A stretch of DNA of 52,621 nucleotides from assembly GCA_017994695.1 (NCBI GenBank), contig JAGOKF010000018.1, forward strand, positions 1 through 52,621, in the 5' to 3' direction. A program made the position numbers and the translations under genes. Under the pieces are notes generated by a model. That model did no database searches, was not told the DNA's origin, and saw nothing but the letters and a program-made list of their open reading frames with translations. The DNA comes from Myxococcota bacterium. Its GTDB lineage: Bacteria; Myxococcota_A; UBA9042; DTJE01. Of the stretch, positions 25,955-34,305 are shown one piece after another. Within the stretch, counting starts at the first letter, position 1. The number at the start of each line of letters is the position of its first letter.

Positions 25955-26410
25955 CTACCGGCCCGTCGAGCCGAACCCTCCGTCGTCCCGGTCGGTCCGG
26001 TCCAGGTCGAGGACTTCCTCGGGATCCGCCCGGACCACCGGGCAGAGGACCGCCTGGGCGATCCGGTCCCCCCGATGCACCGGGAAGGGGGCCTCGCCCA
26101 GGTTCACCAGCACCACCTTCACCTCGCCCCGGTAGTCGCTGTCCACGGTTCCCGGGGCGTTCAGCACCGTGACCCCGTGGCGGGCAGCGAGGCCGCTCCG
26201 GGGCCGGACCTGCAGTTCCAGTCCCGGGGGAACCGCCACGGCGAACCCCGTGGACACCAGGGCCCGCTGCCCCGGCTGGAGTTCCAGGTCCTCGTCCGAG
26301 GCGAGGTCCATGCCGGAGGATCCCTCGGTGGCGTACCTCGGAAGAGGCAGGGGGGGCTGCCGCCGGGACAGCCGCAGGAACCGGAGGCGGGGCAGGGGGT
26401 CACCGGACAT
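25955..26410 (-). CDS. dut: dUTP diphosphatase
   Basis: 151 residues, the normal size of the trimeric dUTPase that hydrolyses dUTP to dUMP. All five motifs are visible: [10 protein letters not shown] (I), [12 protein letters not shown] (II), [16 protein letters not shown] with the catalytic Asp (III), [12 protein letters not shown] (IV) and [12 protein letters not shown] at the very C-terminus (V). GGAGG lies 5 nt before ATG 26410. It starts 26 nt after the pnp stop and is likely cotranscribed with it. Confidence 0.96.
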   Translation of the reverse strand: MSGDPLPRLRFLRLSRRQPPLPLPRYATEGSSGMDLASDEDLELQPGQRALVSTGFAVAVPPGLELQVRPRSGLAARHGVTVLNAPGTVDSDYRGEVKVVLVNLGEAPFPVHRGDRIAQAVLCPVVRADPEEVLDLDRTDRDDGGFGSTGR

Positions 26411-26436
26411 GGGGCCTCCGGCGTCGTGGAACCCGA

Positions 26437-28569
26437 TCAATCCTGGGGATCGCCGGCCTCGCCGCGGCCCTGGTCCGCGGCCGCGCGATCCTCCATCGCC
26501 TCGCGGCGGGAGAGCCGGATCTTGCCGCTCTTCGGGTCGATGCCGATGCACTTCACCAGCACCTCGTCGCCCTCCCGGACCACGTCCTCGACCCGCTTGA
26601 CCCGCTGGCTGGAGAGTTCGCTGATGTGGACCAGCCCCTCGACACCGGGCAGGATGCGGACGAAGGCCCCGAAGTCGGTCACCTTCACGACCTCCCCGAG
26701 GTAGGTCTGTCCGACCTCGGCGTCGTCGGTGAGGCCCTTCACCAGGGCGATGGCCTTGTTCATCGACTCGGCGGACGTCGCGGCGATCGTGACGGTGCCG
26801 TCGTCCTCGACCTCGATCCGGGCCCCCGAGTCGGCCTGGCACTGGCGGATGTTCCGTCCCCCGGGGCCGATCAGGTCCCGGATTCGGTCGGTCTTGATCT
26901 TCAGCAGCTGAATCCGGGGCGCGTTGGGGGAGTAGTCGTCCCGGGCCTTCGGGATGGCCCGCTCCAGGTGATCCAGGATGTGGAGTCGCCCCAGGCGGGC
27001 CTGCTCCAGGGCCCGGGTCAGGATGGCCTCGTCGAGGCCGTCCACCTTGATGTCCATCTGCACCGAGGTGATGCCCTCCCGGGTGCCGACCACCTTGAAG
27101 TCCATGTCGCCCAGGTGATCCTCGTCCCCCAGGATGTCCGTCAGCACCGCCACCCGGTCCCCTTCCTTGATCAGGCCCATCGCCACGCCGCCCACATGGC
27201 AGCGGATCGGGACGCCGGCGTCCATCAGGGCCATCGAGGCCCCGCAGACGGTGGCCATCGAGGAGGACCCGTTGGACTCCAGCACCTCGGACACCACCCG
27301 GATCGTGTAGGGGAACCCCTGGTCCTTCGCCGGGAGCACCGCCTGGACCCCCCGCTCGGCCAGATGGCCGTGGCCGGTGTCCCGCCGGGACGGCCCCCCG
27401 AGGCGCTTCACCTCGCCCACGCTGAAGGGCGGGAAGTTGTAGTGCAGCATGAAACTGCGGAAGAACTCGCCCCGGAGCAGGTCCATCCGCTGCTCGTCCT
27501 CGGAGGTCCCCAGGGTCACCGAGACGATGACCTGGGTCTCACCCCGGGTGAAGAGGGCCGATCCGTGGGTCCGGGGCAGGACCCCGACCTCGCAGGAGAT
27601 CGGCCGGACCGTGACCAGGTCCCGGCCGTCCAGGCGCCTCCCCTCGTTCACGATCATGCCCCGGAGCCGCTCGCGCTCCAGGGCGCCCACCGCGTCGGCG
27701 ATCTCGGCCTCCCGCCCGGGAAACCGCTCCGCCAGCGCCGCCTTCGTGTCCTCCAGGACCTTCGTGACCGCCTCGTGGCGGGGATGCTTCTCCTGGATCG
27801 AGAGGGCCTGACACATCGGCTCCCAGGCCAGGCGCCGGACCTCGGCCCGGAGCGCCTCGTCCTTCGGGGCCACGGGGGTCGGCCGCTTGGGCTTCCCCGC
27901 CAGCCCCTGGAGGCGACGCTGCATCTCCAGCACGGGCTGGGCAGCCTTCTCGGCGAAGAGCAGGGCATCGACCATCGCCTTCTCGGAGACGAACTTCGCC
28001 CCGCCCTCCACCATCGTGAGGCCCTGGGGGCCCACCGCGACGGCCAGGTCCAGGTCGCACTCCTCCCGCTCGGCGTAGGTGGGGTTCACGACGAACTGGC
28101 CGTCCAGCCGCCCGACCCGGAGGCCGGCGATGGGGCCCTCGAAGGGGATGTCCGACAACATCAGCGCGGCCGAGGCGCCGATCATCGCCGGGATGCCCGG
28201 GTCGTTCTCCTTGTCGGCCGACAGGACCAGGGCGATCACCTGGGTCTCGTAGCGCCATCCCTTCGGGAACAGCGGGCGGATGGGCCGGTCGATCAGCCGG
28301 GAATTCAGGATCTCCACCTCGGTGGGCCGCCCCTCCCGCTTGAAGTAGCCGCCGGGAATCCGACCGGCGGAGTAGGTCCGCTCCATGTACTCCACCGTCA
28401 GGGGCACGAAGTCCGTGCCTTCCCGGGCGGTCGGGGCGGCCACCGCCGTGACCAGCACCACGGTGTCCTCCAGGGAGACCAGGGCCGCTCCGTGGGCCTG
28501 CTTGGCCAGCCGACCAGTCTCAATGGACAGTTTCTTCCCGAACCAGTCGAAGACCTCTCGATGCATCAT
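26437..28569 (-). CDS. pnp: Polyribonucleotide nucleotidyltransferase (PNPase)
   Basis: 710 residues, full length. Two RNase PH domains (residues about 5-230 and 300-530; [20 protein letters not shown] and [20 protein letters not shown] in the second) are followed by a KH domain ([12 protein letters not shown]) and an S1 domain ([20 protein letters not shown]). It phosphorolytically degrades mRNA 3' to 5' in the degradosome. The common R-R-E/D-I-G-H-G motif appears as [19 protein letters not shown], slightly diverged. Two adjacent ATGs follow GGAGAGGAGCCC; the upstream one is taken. It lies downstream of rpsO, the classic arrangement, with a hairpin in the 114-bp spacer. Confidence 0.97.
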   Translation of the reverse strand: MMHREVFDWFGKKLSIETGRLAKQAHGAALVSLEDTVVLVTAVAAPTAREGTDFVPLTVEYMERTYSAGRIPGGYFKREGRPTEVEILNSRLIDRPIRPLFPKGWRYETQVIALVLSADKENDPGIPAMIGASAALMLSDIPFEGPIAGLRVGRLDGQFVVNPTYAEREECDLDLAVAVGPQGLTMVEGGAKFVSEKAMVDALLFAEKAAQPVLEMQRRLQGLAGKPKRPTPVAPKDEALRAEVRRLAWEPMCQALSIQEKHPRHEAVTKVLEDTKAALAERFPGREAEIADAVGALERERLRGMIVNEGRRLDGRDLVTVRPISCEVGVLPRTHGSALFTRGETQVIVSVTLGTSEDEQRMDLLRGEFFRSFMLHYNFPPFSVGEVKRLGGPSRRDTGHGHLAERGVQAVLPAKDQGFPYTIRVVSEVLESNGSSSMATVCGASMALMDAGVPIRCHVGGVAMGLIKEGDRVAVLTDILGDEDHLGDMDFKVVGTREGITSVQMDIKVDGLDEAILTRALEQARLGRLHILDHLERAIPKARDDYSPNAPRIQLLKIKTDRIRDLIGPGGRNIRQCQADSGARIEVEDDGTVTIAATSAESMNKAIALVKGLTDDAEVGQTYLGEVVKVTDFGAFVRILPGVEGLVHISELSSQRVKRVEDVVREGDEVLVKCIGIDPKSGKIRLSRREAMEDRAAADQGRGEAGDPQD

Positions 28570-28600
28570 GGGCTCCTCTCCAGGCAGGCCGGCGGCCCCG

Positions 28601-28619
28601 GCGGAAGTCCCTCTTCCGC
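28601..28619 (-). promoter_or_regulatory. Hairpin in the rpsO-pnp spacer
   Basis: In the mRNA, GCGGAAG/CTTCCGC pairs as a perfect 7-bp stem with a 5-nt loop, about 32 nt upstream of the pnp start. In Escherichia coli an RNase III-processed hairpin at this place mediates PNPase autoregulation. The same role here is inference from position only. Confidence 0.35.
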
Positions 28620-28683
28620 GCTGCTGCCGGACACCGGTGGGTGGGGGAGACGAGAACCCGAGCCTCGTCCTGTCCGGATCCGC

Positions 28684-28953
28684 CTAGCGGCGGAGGCCCA
28701 GCAGGGCGATGATCTTCTGGTACCGGCTGACGTCGGACCGCTTCACGTACTCCAGCAGGCGCCGCCTCTGGCTGACCAGTTTCAGCAGGCCTCGCCGGGA
28801 GTGGTGGTCCTTCTGGTGTGTCTTGAAGTGCTCCGTCAGGTACCGGATCCGCTCGGTCAACAGCGCCACCTGCACCTCCGGCGAGCCGGTATCGGTCTCG
28901 TGGACGCGATGTTTTTCGACGAGAGCCAGCTTCTGCTCGGGGGCCAGGGGCAT
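28684..28953 (-). CDS. rpsO: 30S ribosomal protein S15
   Basis: 89 residues, exactly the family's normal length when started at ATG 28953, which follows GGAGG by 6 nt (ATG 28971 would add a non-conserved hexapeptide). It has the S15 signatures [37 protein letters not shown] and [10 protein letters not shown]. It binds 16S rRNA h20-h22 early in small-subunit assembly. It is preceded by its own strong promoter and followed by pnp. Confidence 0.98.
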   Translation of the reverse strand: MPLAPEQKLALVEKHRVHETDTGSPEVQVALLTERIRYLTEHFKTHQKDHHSRRGLLKLVSQRRRLLEYVKRSDVSRYQKIIALLGLRR

Positions 28954-28988
28954 TCCGATCCTCCACGTCACCTTTTCAAACGGGGCGG

Positions 28989-29017
28989 ATGGTAGGAAAA
29001 CAAGGCAGTCGTGTCAA
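28989..29017 (-). promoter_or_regulatory. Sigma70-type promoter for rpsO-pnp-dut
   Basis: On the minus strand TTGACA (29017-29012), a 17-bp spacer, TACCAT (28994-28989). It is about 36 nt upstream of the rpsO start. The TGA stop of the phosphorylase gene (29016-29014) is inside the -35. Confidence 0.7.
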
Positions 29018-30372
29018 GCGGTTTTTTTGGACGAAGGGCCCCGGGCGTCCGCGGGCGGGGACGAGGCCTTCCCGGCGAGGCCCATCAGCCGGGGACGGCG
29101 GACCACGGGCCCCGGGCCGGCCCGCCACGCCCCCCGGAGCAGTCTCTCGGCCTCCGGGACCCGGTCTGGGTCGTTGTAGCAGAGGATGGCCAAAGGGTCC
29201 CCCGGCCGGACCCGGTCGCCCCGGTGCACCAGGACCCGCAGTCCCACGGCCGGGTCCACCGGGTCCTCCTTGCGGCGACGGCCTCCTCCCAGGACCAGGG
29301 CCGCCAGACCCACCGCCTCGCAATCCACCGACTCGACCACCCCCTCGGCCTCCGCTCGGAACTCCTTCGCGAACCGGGCCCGGGGAAGCCGTCCCGGATC
29401 CTCGACGAGCCGGGGATCGCCCCCCTGGAACGCCACCATGTGACGGAAGACCTCCAGGCCCGACCCGTCATGCCGGGCGGCCCGGATCCGCCGGGCCCCC
29501 TCCTCCGGTTCCGGGACGACTCCGCCGAGGGCCAGCATCTGGCCTCCCAGGACCTCCACCAGTTCCACGGTGTCCGCCGGGCCCTTCCCCTGGAGCACCT
29601 CCAGGGTCTCCTCGATTTCCAGGGCGTTGCCCACCGCCCACCCGATGGGGTCGTCCATGTCCGTCAGGCAGGCCACCGTCCGAACCCCGGACCGCTCCCC
29701 CAGGTCCGCGAGGGTCTCGGCGAGCAGCCGCGCCCGGTCCTCGGTCTTCATGAAGGCGCCGGTCCCCACCTTGACGTCCAGCACCAGGCCCGAAATGCCC
29801 TCGGCCAGTTTCTTGCTGAGGATCGACGCGGCGATCAGGGGGATGGACTCCACGGTCCCGGTGACGTCCCGCAGGGCATAGAGCCGCCGGTCGGCGGGCA
29901 CGATCCGATCAGTCTGCCCGATCATGCAGACCCCCACCTCCCGGACCCCCTGGACGAACCGCTCCGGAGGCAGGTCGGTGCGGAACCCGGGCATCGACTC
30001 CAGCTTGTCCAGCGTGCCGCCGGTGTGCCCGAGGCCCCGGCCCGAGATCATCGGCACCCGGACTCCGCAGGCCGCCACCAGCGGAGCCAGGGGGATGCTG
30101 ATCTTGTCCCCCACCCCCCCGGTGCTGTGCTTGTCCACCTTCGGCCCGGGGATGTCCGACAGGTCGAAGACGTCGCCGGACCGGAGCATCGCGTCGGTCC
30201 AGGCCGCCAGTTCCTCCCCGTCCAGCCCCTGGAAGTAGATCGCCATCAGCAGCGCGGCCACCTGGTAGTCGGGAACGCCGCCGGTGGCGATCTCCCGAAT
30301 CAGGGTCCGGATCGTGGCCTCGTCCAGCCGCCCGCCGTCCCGCTTCCGGCGAATCACCTCGGTCATCAGCAT
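29014..30372 (-). CDS. deoA: Pyrimidine-nucleoside (thymidine) phosphorylase
   Basis: 452 residues. It cleaves thymidine or uridine with phosphate to the base and (deoxy)ribose 1-phosphate. Seen: the phosphate-binding KHSTGGVGDKISIPLAPLVA, ISGRGLGHTGGTLDKLE, DVTGTVESIPLIAASILSKK and DVKVGTGAFM. A C-terminal domain with the HRGDRVRPGDPL hammerhead segment completes the family fold. ATG 30372 is chosen: GGGAGG precedes it by 7 nt and it begins 2 nt past the upstream stop. An in-frame TTG at 30378 and an ATG at 30366 are alternatives. Broad pyrimidine specificity (Pdp) versus thymidine-only (DeoA) cannot be decided. Confidence 0.93.
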   Translation of the reverse strand: MLMTEVIRRKRDGGRLDEATIRTLIREIATGGVPDYQVAALLMAIYFQGLDGEELAAWTDAMLRSGDVFDLSDIPGPKVDKHSTGGVGDKISIPLAPLVAACGVRVPMISGRGLGHTGGTLDKLESMPGFRTDLPPERFVQGVREVGVCMIGQTDRIVPADRRLYALRDVTGTVESIPLIAASILSKKLAEGISGLVLDVKVGTGAFMKTEDRARLLAETLADLGERSGVRTVACLTDMDDPIGWAVGNALEIEETLEVLQGKGPADTVELVEVLGGQMLALGGVVPEPEEGARRIRAARHDGSGLEVFRHMVAFQGGDPRLVEDPGRLPRARFAKEFRAEAEGVVESVDCEAVGLAALVLGGGRRRKEDPVDPAVGLRVLVHRGDRVRPGDPLAILCYNDPDRVPEAERLLRGAWRAGPGPVVRRPRLMGLAGKASSPPADARGPSSKKTA

Positions 30373-30374
30373 CG

Positions 30375-31034
30375 TCAAGCCTCCCGGGCACCGGGGGGTG
30401 CCTCTTCCGGACGGGCGAGCAGCACCACCTTCCCGTCCTTCACGGCGACCGAGAACCGGACGTCCGGCACCCCCAGGCGCTCCCTCTGGACCTGGCGGGC
30501 CTTCTCGAGCCCTGCCCGGAAGGCCGTCTCCGTGATTCCCTCGTTGGAAAGGCCCAGGGCCGTCCTGGCGGACAGGTAGTCTCGCCAGAGCCCCTCCACC
30601 GGGTCCGAGGACGGCGTTGCATCTCCGGCCAGGCCGGCCCCAGGGCCGGAATCCGCCGACCCGGGCGCCGCACCCGGTTCGGGACCCGCCTCCCTCTCCC
30701 CGGATCCGGGCGCCGGGGCCATCGGGGCGTAGCCCGCCTCCCGGCGCATGGACTCCCGGGTGACCTTCCCCTCCTCCAGGTCCCGCATCACCCGGTCCCA
30801 GTACACGGCCAGGGTCCGGAACCGCTGGCAGAGGGACTGGAACCGGAACTTGTACACGGCCCTCCGGGCCTCGTGGAGAGGGCTCAGGCGGATGGCCCGC
30901 TCCAGCTGGTCCCGCTCGAACAGGGGAGGCACCTTCTCCAGGCCCAGGAAATACCCCTGGTAGTGGATCCGCAGCTTCTCGATCCGGGTCGCCAGGTCCG
31001 CCAGTTCGGCGTCGTATTCCCGGTCGCCGGCCAC
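30375..31034 (-). CDS. MXAN_5187-like conserved protein
   Basis: 219 residues from GTG 31034, with GGAGGAG upstream; it begins 4 nt after the hisS stop. Two conserved blocks flank a Pro/Gly/Ala-rich linker (about 103-145). The N-terminal helical block contains IEKLRIHYQGYFLGLEKVPP and YKFRFQSLCQRFRTLAVYWD; the C-terminal block ends FSVAVKDGKVVLLARP. This pattern resembles the C-terminal domain named after Myxococcus MXAN_5187, of unknown function. No catalytic motif. Coupling to hisS and deoA may be positional only. Confidence 0.6.
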   Translation of the reverse strand: MAGDREYDAELADLATRIEKLRIHYQGYFLGLEKVPPLFERDQLERAIRLSPLHEARRAVYKFRFQSLCQRFRTLAVYWDRVMRDLEEGKVTRESMRREAGYAPMAPAPGSGEREAGPEPGAAPGSADSGPGAGLAGDATPSSDPVEGLWRDYLSARTALGLSNEGITETAFRAGLEKARQVQRERLGVPDVRFSVAVKDGKVVLLARPEEAPPGAREA

Positions 31035-31038
31035 CGCG

Positions 31039-32343
31039 TCACTCCTCCGCCAGCCGACGCCGGACCCACTGCGGCAGGTCGGGAATCGGCACGTCCTGCT
31101 GGTCCCCCGAGGCCAGGTCCTTCACGGCCCCCCGGCCCTCCCGGACCTCCGCGTCGCCGAGGATGACCGCGTAGCGGGCCTGGCGGCGCACGGCGTGCTC
31201 GAACTGCTTCTTCAGCCGGGCGGCGGGGTCCGGTGCCGTCTCGGCCCGGACCCCGAGGCGCCGGAGATCCGTCAGCAGCGCCATCCCCGGCCGGAGCACC
31301 CCCTCCCCCAGCAGGCACACGACCACCTGGGGGCCGGAGGCCCCCTTCGGGGCGCACCCCAGTTCGGTCAGCGCCGCGAAGAGCCGGTCCACCCCGATGC
31401 TGATCCCCACCGAGGGCACGCTCGGGACCCCGTAGGTCTGGAGCAGCCCGTCGTAGCGCCCGCCGCTCATCACGGAGCCCACGCCGGGCAGGTCCAGCAG
31501 GGTCGTCTCGTAGACGGTGCCGGTGTAGTAGTCCAGGCCCCGGGCGATCCGGAGATCCATCCCGACCACCTCCCCGAACCCCATCGCCCGGACCGCCCCG
31601 AGGACCCCCCGGAGGTGGCCGACGGCCTCGGGCGCCCGGGCCGCCAGGATCTCGACCCGGCCCTCGTCGGTGCCGTCTCCCAGGGCCTCCAGCACCCGTT
31701 CCGCCGCCCCGGGGTCCATGCCCGGCAGGCCCGCCAGCATCCCGGCGACGGCCTCCCGCCCGACCTTCTCCCACTTGTCCAGCACCCGGAGCACCTCGAC
31801 CCGCACCGGCCCCCGGGGCAGCCCGGCCCCGTCCAGCATCGCATCGAGCACCCCCCGGTGGCCGATCCGCACCCGGAAGCGATCCAGGCCGAGGCTCTGG
31901 AGGGCCAGGATCCCGGCCGCCAGACAGTCGGCATCGGCCAGCGGCGACGCGCTGCCGACGATGTCGGCATCGTACTGCAGGAACTCCCGGAACCTCCCGT
32001 GGGCGGGCTTCTCTGCCCGCCAGACCGTCCCGACCTGGTAGCGCCGGAAGGGCCGGGGCAGGTCCCGGTACTGGGCCACGACCCGGGCCAGGGGCACCGT
32101 CAGGTCGTAGCGGAGGGCCACGTCCCGGCCCCCGTTGTCCTGGAACCGATAGAGGAGCTTCTCCCCCTCGTCGCCGTACTTCCCCAGCAGGACGTCGGCG
32201 TACTCGATGGCCGGAGTCGAGAGCGGGGAGAAGCCGCAGGCCTCGAAGGCCCGGGTGATGCGGTCGATCATCGCCTGCCGGCCCGCCTGCTCCCCGGGCA
32301 GGAAGTCCCGGAACCCCTTCAGCAACCTCGGCTCCACGGGCAT
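31039..32343 (-). CDS. hisS: Histidyl-tRNA synthetase
   Basis: 434 residues. ATG 32343 follows AAGGAGAG. Class II motifs: GFRDFLPGE near the start, motif 1 region with YADVLLGKYGDEGEKLLY, RYDLTVPLARVVAQY, motif 2 FRRYQVGTVWRAEKPAHGRF, the histidine-specific ARGLDYYTGTVYE, and SGGRYDGLLQTYG with motif 3 SVGISIGVDRL. The C-terminal anticodon-binding domain begins near VVVCLLGEG. The long open frame upstream of this start is antisense to the ketosynthase gene and is not part of the protein. Confidence 0.97.
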   Translation of the reverse strand: MPVEPRLLKGFRDFLPGEQAGRQAMIDRITRAFEACGFSPLSTPAIEYADVLLGKYGDEGEKLLYRFQDNGGRDVALRYDLTVPLARVVAQYRDLPRPFRRYQVGTVWRAEKPAHGRFREFLQYDADIVGSASPLADADCLAAGILALQSLGLDRFRVRIGHRGVLDAMLDGAGLPRGPVRVEVLRVLDKWEKVGREAVAGMLAGLPGMDPGAAERVLEALGDGTDEGRVEILAARAPEAVGHLRGVLGAVRAMGFGEVVGMDLRIARGLDYYTGTVYETTLLDLPGVGSVMSGGRYDGLLQTYGVPSVPSVGISIGVDRLFAALTELGCAPKGASGPQVVVCLLGEGVLRPGMALLTDLRRLGVRAETAPDPAARLKKQFEHAVRRQARYAVILGDAEVREGRGAVKDLASGDQQDVPIPDLPQWVRRRLAEE

Positions 32344-32463
32344 CGTCTCTCTCCTTCGGTCCCGGTCTCCCGGCAGCGGAAGTGTATCATCAACCGGCGG
32401 GGCGCTCGACGGGGCCGACCCCGCTCCCCGGCGGACTTGCCCGGCGAGCCCTTCCCGGGGAAG
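32344..32463. promoter_or_regulatory. Divergent promoter region, hisS / lipid operon
   Basis: 120 bp. The AT-rich core AGTGTATCATCAA holds TATCAT (32385-32390, five of six to TATAAT) for the plus-strand operon, without a recognisable -35. On the minus strand the same bases read TGATGATACACT, giving hisS a possible -10. Both operons may therefore share this core. Confidence 0.4.
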
Positions 32464-33582
32464 ATGCTCCCCGCGGTCGGACGGGAGGCCCGGTTGGTCG
32501 GCGAGGATCCCCGGATCACCGGCATGGCGGCCTGCTGCGCCCTGGGCGGGGACGCCCGGACCGCCTGGCGAAACCTCCTGGCGGGAGCCACCGGCCTGCG
32601 GCCCGACGGAACCGGCACGGTCACCGGCACGATGCCCCATCCCCCCTGGGAGGGGGAGGGCGATCCCTGGGCCGCCTGCATCGCCCGCGTGGCCCGGGAG
32701 GCCATCGGCGACGCGGGGGAGGACCCCGCCCGGGCCCTGGCCAACCCCGCCACCGGCCTGGTGGTCGCCACCACCAAGGGGGACATCGAGGGGTTGCGGT
32801 GCCCGGGACGGCCCGACTCCCTGGGCCCGTTCCTCCGGCGGGTGAGGAAGGCCCTGGGTCATCAGGGACCCGCCGAACTCGTCTCCGCCGCCTGCGCCTC
32901 GGGATCCGCGGCGCTGGTCCGGGCGGACCGGCTGGTCCGGGGGCGGGTCTGTCGGCGGGTGCTGGTGATCGGCGCGGACCGCCTGGACCCCTTCCTGGTC
33001 GAGGGATTCCGCTGCCTGGGAGCGATGGCGCCCGGCCCATGCCGCCCCTACGACGACGAACGGGAGGGCCTCTCCCTCGGGGAGGCGGTGGCGGCCCTCT
33101 GGATCGAGGGAGGCCCGGGTCCCGGGGTGCGCCTGGCGGGGACCGGCCAGTCCCAGGACGCCGCGGGCATGGTCCGGCCCGACCCCTCGGGAGGGGGCCT
33201 GGCCCTGGCCATCCGCCGGGCCCTGGCCGAGGCCGGAGGCAAGACGACGGGGGCGATCTGCGGCCACGGGACGGCCACCGAGGCCAACGACGCGATGGAG
33301 GCCGAGGCCTTCCGGGCCGTGTTCGGAACGTCCCCGCCGCCGGTCTTCGGGATCAAGGGCGCCACCGGACACACCCTGGGCGCCTGCGGGACCCTGGAGG
33401 CCCTGGTCTCGGTCATCGCGCTGCGGGAAGGTCTGCTGCCCCCGACCGCCGGGCACCGCGCCGGGAGCCTGGGCCTCGACGTCACCCTCTCCCCCCGGGC
33501 GCTGCCCGAGGGGAGAATCCTGTCGGTGAACTCGGGCTTCGGGGGGCTCAACGTGGCCCTGATCCTGGAGGCGTCCCGGTGA
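32464..33582 (+). CDS. Beta-ketoacyl-ACP synthase (APE/FabF type)
   Basis: 372 residues; first gene of the lipid operon. Condensing-enzyme triad intact: SAACASGSAAL (Cys144), GHGTATEAND (His268) and IKGATGHTLGACG (Lys298, His303). It is shorter than FabF (about 410), like the KS of aryl polyene clusters. The start is uncertain: ATG 32464 has only GGGGAAG upstream. A TTG at 32494 follows GGGAGG by 5 nt and would still keep DPRITGM. The 3' end overlaps the next gene by GTGA, and that gene encodes a Cys-less KS-like partner. By analogy with ApeO-ApeC the two probably form a heterodimer that elongates the chain with malonyl-ACP. Confidence 0.85.
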   Translation: MLPAVGREARLVGEDPRITGMAACCALGGDARTAWRNLLAGATGLRPDGTGTVTGTMPHPPWEGEGDPWAACIARVAREAIGDAGEDPARALANPATGLVVATTKGDIEGLRCPGRPDSLGPFLRRVRKALGHQGPAELVSAACASGSAALVRADRLVRGRVCRRVLVIGADRLDPFLVEGFRCLGAMAPGPCRPYDDEREGLSLGEAVAALWIEGGPGPGVRLAGTGQSQDAAGMVRPDPSGGGLALAIRRALAEAGGKTTGAICGHGTATEANDAMEAEAFRAVFGTSPPPVFGIKGATGHTLGACGTLEALVSVIALREGLLPPTAGHRAGSLGLDVTLSPRALPEGRILSVNSGFGGLNVALILEASR

Positions 33583-34298
33583 GGGAAGTGAGGCTGGCAT
33601 CGACGGTGATGGTGGACCTCCGCGACCGGACCGGACCCGGCGGGACCTGCCGGTGGAACGAGGACGGGACCCGGGCCGCTCCCGATCCCCGGGAGTTCTT
33701 CCCCGACCTGGACCGCCCGGCCCGGATGGACCTTCCGAGCCGCTTCGTGCTGGCCGCCGGAGGGCTCATCCCGCCCCTGCCCAAGGCCCTGAGGGATGCC
33801 ACCGGAGTCGTGCTGGGGACCGCCACCGGGTGCCTGGCCGTGGACCGGGACTTCGCGGCGACCCTCGCCCTGCGCCCCCAGCCGTCCCTCTATGCCCGGA
33901 CCCTCCCCACCACGGCCGGGGCCGAACTCTCCCGGGCCCTTGGTCTGCGGGGGCCCGGCCTGGCGGTGGTCCAGGAGACCTCGCCGGGGTACCAGGCCCT
34001 GGTGACCGCCTGGCAGGAGGCGGCCTCGGGGGCCTGCGACGCCGTGATCTGCGGGGAATACCACGTACCCCCGGCCGACGGAACGGCCCCATGGGTGGTG
34101 CTGGCCCTGCTGGTTGCGGTATCCTGCGACTCCCCGGGGCGCCTGCTGGAATGCCGGTATCTCGGGGCAGGGGATCCCGGGCCGGGGGCGGACCTGCGGG
34201 ACCTGCTCGGATCCCTCGGGGAACGGGGCCCCTGGCAACGGGAAGTCCTCCTGGAGGGGGGTCGGTGGCGAGTCTCCCTGGCGGCCGTTTCCGAGTGA
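33579..34298 (+). CDS. KS-like chain-length-factor partner (ApeC-like)
   Basis: 239 residues from GTG 33579 (GTGA overlap; GTG 33588 is an alternative). It corresponds to an N-terminal ketosynthase half of Ketoacyl-synt_2 type (PF13723-like): FVLAAGGLIPPLPKALRDAT, VVLGTATGCLAVDRDFAATL and LPTTAGAELSRALGLRGPGL. The nucleophile-elbow region reads VVQETSPGYQALVTA, so the ACxSG cysteine is replaced and condensation cannot occur. In aryl polyene systems the equivalent ApeC pairs with ApeO as chain length factor. The adjacent intact KS is its probable partner. Confidence 0.75.
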   Translation: MREVRLASTVMVDLRDRTGPGGTCRWNEDGTRAAPDPREFFPDLDRPARMDLPSRFVLAAGGLIPPLPKALRDATGVVLGTATGCLAVDRDFAATLALRPQPSLYARTLPTTAGAELSRALGLRGPGLAVVQETSPGYQALVTAWQEAASGACDAVICGEYHVPPADGTAPWVVLALLVAVSCDSPGRLLECRYLGAGDPGPGADLRDLLGSLGERGPWQREVLLEGGRWRVSLAAVSE

Positions 34299-34305
34299 GG
34301 GCATC

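Noticed and set aside
29021-29027. A run of seven T on the plus strand as an intrinsic terminator
   Set aside because: No GC-rich stem precedes it on the plus strand and no plus-strand gene ends there; it encodes Lys codons at the end of the phosphorylase gene.
32344-33600. Extension of hisS upstream of 32343 (minus-strand frame open by 419 more codons)
   Set aside because: The conserved HisRS N-terminus and ribosome binding site are at 32343, and the extension is antisense to the ketosynthase gene.
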